A stretch of DNA of 64,000 nucleotides from Usitatibacter palustris (GTDB lineage Bacteria > Pseudomonadota > Gammaproteobacteria > Burkholderiales > Usitatibacteraceae): assembly GCF_013003985.1 (NCBI RefSeq), contig NZ_CP053073.1, forward strand, positions 310,001 through 374,000. Direction: 5' to 3'. The stretch's first letter is position 1. Each line of letters starts with the position of its first letter. The notes under the pieces were generated by a model, which made no database searches, was not told the DNA's origin, and saw only the letters and a list, made by a program, of their open reading frames with translations. Made by a program: the position numbers and the translations under genes. Below are positions 40,264 to 48,372 of the stretch, piece after piece.

Positions 40264-41285
40264 CGCGGGCCCACGCCCGCCTCGCCCAGCAGGGCGTCGA
40301 GCTGCTGCGCGCTGGGCTCCTGGTGATAGAAGAGCCGGTAGAACGTGGTGACTTCCTTGCGCAGGTCGTGGCGGAAGAGATCGGGATAGAGGATTTCGGA
40401 GAGCCAGAGCAGGCCGATGATGCGGTTGGCCCCGGGCGGATAGTCGAACCAGCCGAAGGGCAGGTGTGGCGAGAGATAGACGCGCTTCTTGCGCACGGCG
40501 GTCACGCTGTTCCACACGGGAAGCTTCCACACTTCGCGATAGAAGTTCGGATCGTTCGTGACGATCACCGGCGGATCCCAGAGCACGACTTGCTCGAGGC
40601 CGACGTTGGTGAGGCCGCCGGTTTGTCCGGCCGCGACGTTCTTCGCGCCGAGGAACTCGATCATCTCGACGTTGATCGAGCCCTTCATGCCGGTGGTGAG
40701 TCCCTGCGGTCCGCGGGCGTAATACACCTCGGGGCGCTTGTCGGCGGGGACGGTGGCGATCTTCGCCTGCAGGCCGTCGATCAGCTTCTTTGCGTAGTCG
40801 CTGAGCTCCCTGCCCCGCGCTTCGACGCCGAGCGCGCGCGCGAGCTTTTCGATTTGCTGCGGTGTCGTCTCGAGCCGGCCGTCGAGGAGGATGTAGGGGA
40901 TGCCCGTCTGCTGCTGGACGCGATCGGCGAGCGAGGCGAAGGTCGCGTTGGTCGAGCCCATGTCGACGATGAGATCGGGCTTCGCCTGCAGGATGATTTC
41001 AGGATTCGCCGTATTGCCGCGGCCGGTGAGGCGGCCGAGCTCAGGCAGCTTCGCGTATTTCTCCGGAACCCACTTCGCTTCATCTTCGCGAAAGCCGCGC
41101 GTCCAGCCCACGAGCGTGTCGGGTGCGAGCGCGAAGACCAGGACCGAGGCGGGCGGCCCCGCGGCGTAGACGCGCGTGACCCTGTCGGGGAGCGAGACCT
41201 TCCGGCCCGCGTCGTCGGTGAACTCGCGGGCAGCGCTGGCGGTGATGCTCGCCAGCGCGAGCAGCACTGCCGCGAGGAATTTCAG
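40260..41285 (-). CDS. periplasmic binding protein of the importer (Peripla_BP_2, MolA-like by context), probable CTG start
   Basis: A 341-residue exported binding protein of the Fe-chelate/B12 class (PF01497-type): strand RVYAAGPPASVLVFALAPDTLVGW, GNTANPEIILQAKPDLIVDMG, and WDPPVIVTNDPNFYREVWKL. The signal peptide is FLAAVLLALASITASAA. There is no in-frame ATG, GTG or TTG near the true N-terminus. CTG 41285 overlaps the previous stop (CTGA) and has AAGGA about 8 bp upstream, so a rare CTG start is proposed. The ligand is unproven; molybdate/tungstate is suggested by neighbours. Confidence 0.8.
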   Translation of the reverse strand: MKFLAAVLLALASITASAAREFTDDAGRKVSLPDRVTRVYAAGPPASVLVFALAPDTLVGWTRGFREDEAKWVPEKYAKLPELGRLTGRGNTANPEIILQAKPDLIVDMGSTNATFASLADRVQQQTGIPYILLDGRLETTPQQIEKLARALGVEARGRELSDYAKKLIDGLQAKIATVPADKRPEVYYARGPQGLTTGMKGSINVEMIEFLGAKNVAAGQTGGLTNVGLEQVVLWDPPVIVTNDPNFYREVWKLPVWNSVTAVRKKRVYLSPHLPFGWFDYPPGANRIIGLLWLSEILYPDLFRHDLRKEVTTFYRLFYHQEPSAQQLDALLGEAGVGPR

Positions 41286-42373
41286 CCGAGTTCCTTCGTG
41301 GTGATCTTGTAGCGGAAGTCGTCGGGCGCGTACGGGTTCACGCGCACGCCGCCGGTCTCTGCCTGCGGATACATGAGAAACGCGAGCTTCTCGCCCGTGG
41401 AGCCCGGAAGCTTCACGTCGTGCGCGTCGTTGTAGGCCATCCAGTTCATTTCCCACGCGCCGAAGAGCTTCTCGCGCACGGGCGGGACCACGGGATCGGC
41501 AAGCGTGACAGGCTGCGGCTTCTCTTCGAGCACGACCTTGCGCACGTCCGCCGGATCGACAGCGATCCAGCCCGCGCCATTCACGAAGACTTCCGCACGG
41601 CAGTGCTGCGCGCGCGTGATGTTCTCGGTGCCCGCGCCCAACGAGCGATAACCGAAGGCGCTCTTGGCGACGCGCACGCCGTAGATGTCGCGCGCCGGCA
41701 GCCCAACGGAACGCGCAAGTGCCACGTAGAGCGCGTTGAGGTCCGCGCATTTGCCCGAGAGGTTGCGCGTCTCGAGCATCACCTTCACGTCACCACGTCC
41801 GCACCCGATGGTCTTGGGATCGCGGAAGGTGTTGTCCACGATCCATTCGTAGATGGCGCGGGCCTTCTCCATGTCCGTGGTCTTGCCCTTCACGATCTCC
41901 TGCGCGGTCTGCTTCACGAGACCGTCGGTGGGCATGAACTCGGTGGCCTCGGTGTAGAACGCGCGCGTGTCGGCGTCGAGCTTCACGCCTTTGATGGCGA
42001 CGAGGCTGTCGGTGCGATTCTTTGTGATGACCCGCGTGGTGACTTCGACCACCGGCAGCTTTTCTCCCGGCCCCCACTCGGCGAGCAACATCTTCGCGCC
42101 GTACTTGCCGTCGGTGACGACGTGGGCCTGAGAGCTGTTGCTGGTCCAGTCGTTGGCGAGCGTGTCCTGGTAGTCGCTCTTGATCGAGGGCAGCGGGATC
42201 CAGACCTTGGTCGCGCCCGCGGGCTTGAGGATCTCGACCTTGGTCGTGACCTCGAACGTGCGCCAGGCGCCCGGCTTGGGATCGAAGGGCAACTGCTGCG
42301 CGATCGCGAAGCGCGGAATGCCCGCGAGGACCGGGGTGGCGATGGCAACTTGCAGGAGTTCGCGGCGTTTCAT
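41282..42373 (-). CDS. exported (probable Tat) transglutaminase-like protein
   Basis: A 363-residue transglutaminase-fold protein. The N-terminus KRRELLQVAIATPVLAGIPRFAIAQ is Tat-like with an RR pair. After a beta-rich domain, the catalytic core shows Cys in LSGKCADLNALYVALARSVGLPAR, His in TRAQHCRAEVF and Asp in GWIAVDPADVR, so a Cys-His-Asp triad is intact. Activities in the family are protease-like or cross-linking. It sits between the fusion regulator and the importer, overlapping both, so it is presumably coexpressed. Its role in metal uptake is unknown. Confidence 0.78.
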   Translation of the reverse strand: MKRRELLQVAIATPVLAGIPRFAIAQQLPFDPKPGAWRTFEVTTKVEILKPAGATKVWIPLPSIKSDYQDTLANDWTSNSSQAHVVTDGKYGAKMLLAEWGPGEKLPVVEVTTRVITKNRTDSLVAIKGVKLDADTRAFYTEATEFMPTDGLVKQTAQEIVKGKTTDMEKARAIYEWIVDNTFRDPKTIGCGRGDVKVMLETRNLSGKCADLNALYVALARSVGLPARDIYGVRVAKSAFGYRSLGAGTENITRAQHCRAEVFVNGAGWIAVDPADVRKVVLEEKPQPVTLADPVVPPVREKLFGAWEMNWMAYNDAHDVKLPGSTGEKLAFLMYPQAETGGVRVNPYAPDDFRYKITTKELG

Positions 42374-43452
42374 GTGGGGGTCTCCATGGTTTCGGCGAGC
42401 ACGTCGGATGCGGCGAGGACCTGGCCGGCGAGCGGAGCCGAGTAACCCGGCAGCGACGCAACCAGTTGCTGGAATTCCGGGCCTTGAAGCGTATCGATGA
42501 GGCCGGCGATGGCGGGCGAATGGACCTGCTCCGCATGGCAGGCGAGGTAGTAGCGTTCGTTGCAGTACGGGATGAAGTCGAGGCCGTATTGCTGCGCGGC
42601 GGCGTGCACGCCGAAGCCCACGTCGGCCTGCGCGCCGGCGATGAGCGCGGCCACCGCCGAGTGCGTGATCTCCTCGATGTCGTAGCCACGGACGTAGGAG
42701 CGGTCGACCGCTTCGGCGGTGAACAGGAACTCCAGCAGGGCGCGCGTTCCCGAGCCGCGCTGGCGGTTGATCATGCGCACGTCGTCGCGCGCGAGATCCT
42801 TGATCGATGCGATCCGCTTGGGGTTGCCGGCGCGCACGATGAAACCCTGGGTGCGCGTGACGAACCCGATCAACGCAAACTTCCCCGGCGGCAGGCCTTC
42901 GGCGTAGCGCCGGGCCATGAGCTCGCCCATGCGGCCTTCGGGCAGGTGGAATCCCGCGATGTCGCATTCGCCGCGGCGCAGCGCCGCGAGGCTCTCGAAG
43001 CTGCCGCGGTATTGCACATCGACCGCGATCCCCTGCGGATTCACGAGGTCGCGAAGCTGCGAGACGGCGAAGTCGTGGCTCGCATGGATGACCAGCGTGC
43101 CGGTCTCGGTAAGCGACTCGTTGAGTGCCCGGGCGAATTCGGAGGCGAGGCTCTCGAGCTCGGGCGCGAGGCGCGCGCGGGCCCGCTGCCCGGCCCAGAG
43201 AAGATGCGACCCGAGTTCCGTGAGGTCGGTGCCGCGGCCCCGGCGCATTTCCACGAGCGGCGCGCCGAAGAAGTCCTGCCACTGGTCGATCAGGTTCCAC
43301 GCATGGCGATACGAGATGCCTGCGAGCTCGGCGGCCTTCGTGAGCTTCCCGGTCTTCTCGAGACCTTCGAGCAGCGCGATCAGCAGGAAGTCGAAGTCCT
43401 TCTCGGTCTTGCCGCGGAAACGCCAGACGGGGCGGATGTCGATTCGGATCAT
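42370..43452 (-). CDS. ModE-type HTH fused to PBP-like ligand domain (regulator)
   Basis: A 360-residue one-component regulator. Residues about 1-105 are a ModE/LysR-like HTH (LLIALLEGLEKTGKLTKAAELAGISYRHAWNLIDQWQDFFGAPLVEMRRGRGTDLTELG). Residues about 125-350 are a PBP_like domain resembling ModA/TupA binding proteins, with the ligand-site-like block NRQRGSGTRALLEFL. Such fusions sense an oxyanion directly. It is the first gene of a four-gene overlapping set with the transglutaminase and importer. ATG 43452 was chosen because the conserved IRIDIRPVWRF start follows. Confidence 0.8.
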   Translation of the reverse strand: MIRIDIRPVWRFRGKTEKDFDFLLIALLEGLEKTGKLTKAAELAGISYRHAWNLIDQWQDFFGAPLVEMRRGRGTDLTELGSHLLWAGQRARARLAPELESLASEFARALNESLTETGTLVIHASHDFAVSQLRDLVNPQGIAVDVQYRGSFESLAALRRGECDIAGFHLPEGRMGELMARRYAEGLPPGKFALIGFVTRTQGFIVRAGNPKRIASIKDLARDDVRMINRQRGSGTRALLEFLFTAEAVDRSYVRGYDIEEITHSAVAALIAGAQADVGFGVHAAAQQYGLDFIPYCNERYYLACHAEQVHSPAIAGLIDTLQGPEFQQLVASLPGYSAPLAGQVLAASDVLAETMETPT

Positions 43453-43470
43453 GGCCTCATTATGGCAGGG

Positions 43471-43482
43471 GCAACGCGTTGC
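43471..43482. repeat. 12-bp perfect palindrome upstream of the fusion regulator
   Basis: GCAACGCGTTGC is perfectly self-complementary. It sits 19 bp upstream of the regulator's ATG in the 50 bp between this gene and the ModA-like gene, where a promoter is expected. It could be an operator for the regulator or a chance palindrome. Confidence 0.35.
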
Positions 43483-43502
43483 GCGCTTTATGCGATTTCC
43501 CT

Positions 43503-44285
43503 CTAGAGCGAGGGTGGCGAGAACCCGTGCGAGGTGAGCACGCGCTGCCCCGCGGCACTGGCGAGGAAGTCCGCGAATGGCTTGCCCGCGTCGGTGAGCG
43601 TGGTGAGCCCGTAGTCCGCACCCACCGCGAGTTCGTCGGGCAGCGCGATCACCGCGAGCGTCGCGTCGTCCTTGCGAGCCTGCACCGCGTTCGTGCAATA
43701 CGTGAGAAACACATCGGCCTTGTTCGTGGCGACCAGCAGGCCGTACACGCTGCCCTTCGCGGGCGGCGGCGGTGAACTCGGACCGCCCACGAGTTGCAGT
43801 GCTTTCTTCGACAACGTCTCGAACGAGCCCGGCTTCAGCTTCTCCGCGCGCTCGAACACCTGCCACGCGTAGTCGCCCGACGGATCGGCCTTCGGTGTCG
43901 AGGTGCCGAGCTTCACCGCCGGATCGAGCATGTGATCGAGCAACGCCTTCGAGGTGAGCTTCGCGCGCTCGGGTGCCAGCGCGCACAGGCGATTGCGCGC
44001 GAACATCCGCACGGGCGCGGCCTTGCCCGCATCGGCGAGCGCCTTCGGGTGCTCCATGTTTGCGGAGGCGAACACGTCGGCCGACTCACCCTTTACGAGG
44101 CGATCGCGGAGCAACCCCGAAGGACCGAACTCGAAGGCGACGTCACCGCCGCCTTGCGCCTTGAACGCCGCCGCGGCTTCGGTGAGTGCGGCGCGCAGGC
44201 TGCCCGCCGCGAAGACCTTCACCGGTTGCTGCGCGGCGGCGGGTATGGCGGCGAGCGCGGCAGCGAGCAGCAGCGCGACGCGCAT
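43503..44285 (-). CDS. ModA-like molybdate/tungstate binding protein (extra copy in tup operon)
   Basis: A 260-residue exported binding protein of the ModA group: signal peptide VALLLAAALAAIPAAAQ, then VKVFAAGSLRAALTEAAAAFKAQGGGDVAFEFGPSGLLRDRLVKGESADVF, with the oxyanion-site serines AGS and SADVF, and VYGLLVATNKADVFLTYC further on. It has no permease or ATPase of its own and overlaps the tupA stop (ATGA). It could deliver ligand to TupBC. Similar ModA-like proteins without transporters occur elsewhere. Confidence 0.82.
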   Translation of the reverse strand: MRVALLLAAALAAIPAAAQQPVKVFAAGSLRAALTEAAAAFKAQGGGDVAFEFGPSGLLRDRLVKGESADVFASANMEHPKALADAGKAAPVRMFARNRLCALAPERAKLTSKALLDHMLDPAVKLGTSTPKADPSGDYAWQVFERAEKLKPGSFETLSKKALQLVGGPSSPPPPAKGSVYGLLVATNKADVFLTYCTNAVQARKDDATLAVIALPDELAVGADYGLTTLTDAGKPFADFLASAAGQRVLTSHGFSPPSL

Positions 44286-45130
44286 CACGGCTTCGCGTTG
44301 GGGAAGAACAGTTGCTCGCCGTCGATCTTGTACGCGGCGATCGCGGCCTGGCCGGCGGGCGAGACGACCCAGTCGACGAACTTCTGGCCGCTGTCCTTCT
44401 TCACGTGCGGATGCTTCGCGGGGTTCACGAGCATCACGCCGTACTGGTTGAAGAGCTTCGTGTCGCCTTCGACGAGGATCACGAGCTCGCCGCGATTCTT
44501 GAACGAGAGCCACGTGCCGCGATCGGTGAGCGCGTAGGCGTTCATGCCCGAGGCGGTGTTCAACGTCGGACCCATGCCCGAGCCCGTCTCGCGATACCAC
44601 GCGCCCTTGGGCGGATCGAAGCCCGCGAGCTTCCAGTAGCGCAGCTCCGCGGCATGCGTGCCGCTCTTGTCGGCGCGCGAAGTGAACGGGGTCGACGTGC
44701 CGGCGATCTTCTTCAGCGCCTCGACGACATCCTTGCCCTTGGCCCCGGCCGGATCATTCTTCGGGCCGACGATGATGAAGTCGTTGTACATGACCTCGAG
44801 CCGCTTCACGCCGAAGCCCTCGGCGAGGAATTTCTCTTCCGCGACCTTGTCGTGGACGAACACCACGTCGGCGTCGCCCTTGCGTCCCATGTCGAGTGCC
44901 TGGCCGGTGCCGACGGCGACGACGCGCGCCTCGATTCCGGTGGCCTTCTTGAATTCGGGCAGCAAGTGCTTGAAGAGGCCCGACTGCTCCGTCGAAGTGG
45001 TCGAGGCGACGGTGATGAAATCCTGCGCCGGCGCGGGCGTGGCCGATGCGATCGCCACCGCGGCGAGCACGGCGGCTGCGAGCCAGGTCCTGCTCAAGCG
45101 GGAGAGGAAGGTTGCGATGCGATGCTCCAT
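44285..45130 (-). CDS. tupA: tungstate ABC transporter substrate-binding protein
   Basis: A 281-residue exported binding protein with the TupA signature ITVASTTSTEQSGLFKHLLPEF near the mature N-terminus, and conserved blocks FVHDKVAEEKFLAEG, TSRADKSGTHAAELRYWKLAG and ALTDRGTWLSF. The signal peptide is AAAVLAAVAIASATPAPA. TupA binds tungstate with high affinity, discriminating against molybdate. The gene overlaps the ATPase gene by 37 bp. Confidence 0.88.
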   Translation of the reverse strand: MEHRIATFLSRLSRTWLAAAVLAAVAIASATPAPAQDFITVASTTSTEQSGLFKHLLPEFKKATGIEARVVAVGTGQALDMGRKGDADVVFVHDKVAEEKFLAEGFGVKRLEVMYNDFIIVGPKNDPAGAKGKDVVEALKKIAGTSTPFTSRADKSGTHAAELRYWKLAGFDPPKGAWYRETGSGMGPTLNTASGMNAYALTDRGTWLSFKNRGELVILVEGDTKLFNQYGVMLVNPAKHPHVKKDSGQKFVDWVVSPAGQAAIAAYKIDGEQLFFPNAKP

Positions 45131-45840
45131 GGCAGTTCTCCTTGAAGAAAGCGTGCGGCCTCCGGCGAGGCCGGTGCGGTGAAGAAAAGATCGGCGGCCG
45201 TGTGTTCGGTAAGGCGGCCTTCGTGCAGGAAGACGATCTCGTCGGCGAAGCGCCGCGCGAGGCCGAGGTTGTGTGTGGTCATCACGACGGCGGTGCCCTC
45301 GCCGTGGATGCGGGTCACGATGCGCTCGACCTCGCCGGCGGCCGCGGGATCGAGGCTCGCCGTGGGCTCGTCGAGAAAGAGCATGCGGGGCTTGAGCGAC
45401 CACGCGCGCGCAAGCGCGATGCGTTGCTGCTCGCCACCGGAAAGCACGCGCGCCTGCCGTTGGGAGAGGTGCGCGAGGCCCACATGCTCGATCGCCTCGC
45501 GCGCGCGGCGGCTGCGCTCGGGCTCGGCCACACCGCTCACGGCGAGCGCGTAGGCGATGTTGGCGAGCGCGGGGCGGCGCAGCATCACCGAGCGCTGGAA
45601 GACCATCGCCTGCGAAGCCGCGCGCTGCGAACTGTTGGCCCAGCGGATCGAGCCCGCGGTCGGCGCGATGAGGCCATGCAGCGTGCGCAACAGCACGCTC
45701 TTGCCCGCGCCGTTCGCGCCGAGCACGACGACCCGCTTGCGTCCGTCGAACGCGAAGCTGACATCGCGCAATGCCTCATGTCCGCCAAGGCGCACGCTGA
45801 GCCCGCGGACTTCCAGCGGGAAGATGGCCGGCTTACCCAT
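45094..45840 (-). CDS. tupC: tungstate ABC transporter ATPase
   Basis: A 248-residue ATPase with Walker A (LGANGAGKSVLLRTL), signature VLSGGEQQRIALARA, Walker B (MLFLDEPTASLD) and the switch histidine (TTHNL). It has no TOBE domain, unlike ModC. ATG 45840 was chosen: the frame opens ten codons earlier, but the MGKPAIFPLEVRGLSVRLG start matches the family. It energises the TupB permease. Confidence 0.86.
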   Translation of the reverse strand: MGKPAIFPLEVRGLSVRLGGHEALRDVSFAFDGRKRVVVLGANGAGKSVLLRTLHGLIAPTAGSIRWANSSQRAASQAMVFQRSVMLRRPALANIAYALAVSGVAEPERSRRAREAIEHVGLAHLSQRQARVLSGGEQQRIALARAWSLKPRMLFLDEPTASLDPAAAGEVERIVTRIHGEGTAVVMTTHNLGLARRFADEIVFLHEGRLTEHTAADLFFTAPASPEAARFLQGELPWSIASQPSSPA

Positions 45841-46537
45841 GGCGGCGAGTGCTCCATTCGCGCACGGCATAGACGCCGGCGTTCAGCGTGAGCACGACGG
45901 CGATCAGCACGATGCCCAGGGCGAGGGCGAGCGGAAGGTCGCCCTTGCTCGTCTCCAGCGCGATCGCGGTCGTCATGACGCGCGTGACGCCGTCGATGTT
46001 GCCGCCCACGATCATGACCGCGCCCACCTCCGAGGCCGCGCGCCCGAAGCCCAGCAGCACGACCGTGAGGAGCGAGTAGCGCAGGTCCCACAGCAGCGTG
46101 AGCACGGCGCGGGCGGGCGTGACGCCCAGCGAGGTGAGCTGTTCCTCGTACTCGTGCCAGCCGTCCTCGACGAACTGGCGCGCCATCGCGGCGACGATCG
46201 GCAGCACGAGCAGCGTCTGGGCCACGATGATCGCGGTCGGCGTGAAGAGGATTCCCAGCGAGCCCATCGGGCCCGCGCGGGAGAGCAGGAGGTAGACCAC
46301 GAGCCCCACCACGACGGAGGGCAGGCCCAGGAGCGCGTTGAGCGAAACGATCACGGCACGGCGGCCCGGGAACGGGCGCACGGCGATGAGCCCGCCCAGG
46401 GGCAGGCCGACGACGCACGCCAGCACGGCGGCGGCAAGGCTGACTTCAAGGGAGAGAGCGACGATGGCCCAGAGACCCGGATCGCCGCCTCCGATGAGCC
46501 GGAGGGCGAGCCCGATGCTCGCGAGGATCTCGGACAT
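45833..46537 (-). CDS. tupB: tungstate ABC transporter permease
   Basis: A 234-residue permease with five to six transmembrane segments and the TupB-type coupling region EEQLTSLGVTPARAVLTLLWDLRYSLLTVVLLGFGRAASEVGAVMIVGGNIDG. TupB and ModB share this fold. It overlaps tupC by 8 bp and lies first in its operon, 61 bp downstream of the modC stop. Confidence 0.88.
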   Translation of the reverse strand: MSEILASIGLALRLIGGGDPGLWAIVALSLEVSLAAAVLACVVGLPLGGLIAVRPFPGRRAVIVSLNALLGLPSVVVGLVVYLLLSRAGPMGSLGILFTPTAIIVAQTLLVLPIVAAMARQFVEDGWHEYEEQLTSLGVTPARAVLTLLWDLRYSLLTVVLLGFGRAASEVGAVMIVGGNIDGVTRVMTTAIALETSKGDLPLALALGIVLIAVVLTLNAGVYAVREWSTRRHG

Positions 46538-46598
46538 GCCCCGATTCTGGCAAATCCCCGCGCAGTTTCAGATATGCAGGGCTGTGCCTATGTCGGGA

Positions 46599-47687
46599 TC
46601 AGGCGAATCCGACGCTGCGCCGGTCGATCGAAACGGCTTTCACGAGGGCGTGGAGGCGCATCCCCGGCGCCAGGCCCAGCTCGTCCGCGGCCTTGCGCGT
46701 GATCCGCGCGATGAGCGTGGTGCCGCCGAGGTCGAGCGTCACATCGACGATGGCGCCGAACTCGCTGCCGATCTCCCGCACCGTCGCGGCCAGGACGTTC
46801 TGGATCGAGAGTCCCGTGGGCCGTTCGAGGGCGAGGGAGACATCGCGCGAGCGGATGCGCGCGCGCACGGGTTCGCCGGGAAGCGCATCGATATTGGGAA
46901 CGATGAGCGTCCCGCCGGGGAACTCGAGCGTCGTGAGGTCGTAGCGCGCATCGAGCGATGCAACGCGCGCATCGATGACGGTGCCCGCCTCGTGGCGTCC
47001 CGTGAGCGATTCGAGCTCCGGGCGCGACATCACGCCGGCGACATCGCCCTCGGCGATCACGCGTCCTTCGGCGATGACGACCACGCGATCGGCGAGGCGC
47101 GTGACCTCTTCGACCGCATGGCTCACGTAGACCATCGGCAGCTTCAGCTCGTCGCGCAGGATCTCGATGTAAGCGAGGATCTCGGCCTTGCGCGCGCCGT
47201 CGAGCGAGGCAAGCGGTTCGTCGAAGAGAAGCACGCGCGGGCTTGCGAGGAGTGCGCGGCCGATCGCGACGCGTTGCTTCTCGCCGCCGGAGAGGTTCGC
47301 GGGGCGCCGTTCGAGGTACGGCGTGAGGCCGAGGAGGGCGAGGACGCGCTCGCGGTCGATGAAGCGCTCGGAGGCGGGTGTCAGCGATTCGCCGTACGCG
47401 AGGTTTGCGCGCACGGAGAGGTGCGGAAAGAGCAACGCATCCTGGAACACGTAGCCCACGCGGCGCGACTCGGGCGGGAGGTTCGTGCGCGTCGTCGAGT
47501 CGAAGAGCGTGCGGCCGCCGGCGACGATGCGGCCACGCTCGGGTTTCACGATGCCCGCGATCGCATGGATGAGCGAGGTCTTGCCTGCGCCGGAGCGGCC
47601 GAAGAGGGCCACGATCGGCGCATCGCTCCGGAACGCGGCTTCGACGCGGAAATCGCCGCGGCGGATGGCGATGTCGACTTCAAGCAT
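46599..47687 (-). CDS. modC: molybdate ABC transporter ATPase with TOBE domain
   Basis: A 362-residue ATPase. Walker A is FGRSGAGKTSLIHAIAG (about residues 29-45), signature LSGGEKQRVAIGRALL and Walker B VLLFDEPLASLD. The C-terminal third is a TOBE domain (LSIQNVLAATVREIGSEFGA ... TTLIARITRKAADELGLAPG) that binds oxyanions and inhibits the transporter. It energises ModB. ATG 47687 overlaps modB by 8 bp; the frame opens 35 codons further up without family sequence. Confidence 0.9.
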   Translation of the reverse strand: MLEVDIAIRRGDFRVEAAFRSDAPIVALFGRSGAGKTSLIHAIAGIVKPERGRIVAGGRTLFDSTTRTNLPPESRRVGYVFQDALLFPHLSVRANLAYGESLTPASERFIDRERVLALLGLTPYLERRPANLSGGEKQRVAIGRALLASPRVLLFDEPLASLDGARKAEILAYIEILRDELKLPMVYVSHAVEEVTRLADRVVVIAEGRVIAEGDVAGVMSRPELESLTGRHEAGTVIDARVASLDARYDLTTLEFPGGTLIVPNIDALPGEPVRARIRSRDVSLALERPTGLSIQNVLAATVREIGSEFGAIVDVTLDLGGTTLIARITRKAADELGLAPGMRLHALVKAVSIDRRSVGFA

Positions 47688-48369
47688 GGCGCGAGTCCTG
47701 CGGGGTGCTGCGACGCGCGAGCCATTCGGAGAGTGCCAACGCAACCAGCGAGAGCAGCACCGAGAAGATCGACATGCGCAGTGCCTGGGCATCCGCGCCG
47801 GGCACCTGCGTGTACGTGTAGATCGCGAGCGGCAGTGTCTGCGTCTCGCCGGGAATGTTGGAGACGAACGTGATGGTCGCGCCGAATTCGCCCAGCGCGC
47901 GCGCGAAGCCGAGCAGGCCGCCGGTGATCACGCCGGGCAGTGCGAGCGGAAGCGTGACGGTGAAGAAAACCCGCAGCGGGCTCGCGCCCAGCGTGCGCGC
48001 GGCGAGCTCGAGGCGCGGATCGACGGCCTCGATCGCGAGGCGAATTGCGCGCACGAGCAACGGAAAGCCCATGATCCCGGCCGCGAGCGCCGCGCCCGTC
48101 CAGCGAAACGCGAACACGATGCCGAATGCCTCGAGAGGCTTGCCGATCGGACCCTGCGTCCCGAAGAGCACGAGCAGCGCGTAGCCCACGACAACCGGGG
48201 GCAGCACGAGCGGCAAGTGCACGGCCGCATCGAAGAGCGTCTTTCCGTAGAAGGATTTCCGCGCGAGCACGAAGGCGATCGCGATCGAGAACGGCAGGCT
48301 CGCGACCAATCCCCACAGCGCCACCTTGAGGCTGAGCCCGAGGATCTGCAGCTCAGCGGCGGTCAGCAT
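47680..48369 (-). CDS. modB: molybdate ABC transporter permease
   Basis: A 229-residue permease with about five transmembrane segments. The coupling region ELAARTLGASPLRVFFTVTLPLALPGVITGGLLGFARALGEFGATITFVSNIPGETQTLPLAIYT is the ModB signature. It starts 3 bp after modA and overlaps modC. It forms the molybdate channel in the inner membrane. Confidence 0.92.
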   Translation of the reverse strand: MLTAAELQILGLSLKVALWGLVASLPFSIAIAFVLARKSFYGKTLFDAAVHLPLVLPPVVVGYALLVLFGTQGPIGKPLEAFGIVFAFRWTGAALAAGIMGFPLLVRAIRLAIEAVDPRLELAARTLGASPLRVFFTVTLPLALPGVITGGLLGFARALGEFGATITFVSNIPGETQTLPLAIYTYTQVPGADAQALRMSIFSVLLSLVALALSEWLARRSTPQDSRHA

Positions 48370-48372
48370 GGA

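Noticed and set aside
41282..43300. 672-codon frame covering the transglutaminase and part of the regulator
   Set aside because: The N-terminal 309 codons are arginine-rich shadow sequence over the regulator gene; the real protein starts at 42373.
42370..43986. 538-codon extension of the fusion regulator
   Set aside because: The extra 178 codons overlap the ModA-like gene on the same strand and have no family sequence; the true start is at 43452.
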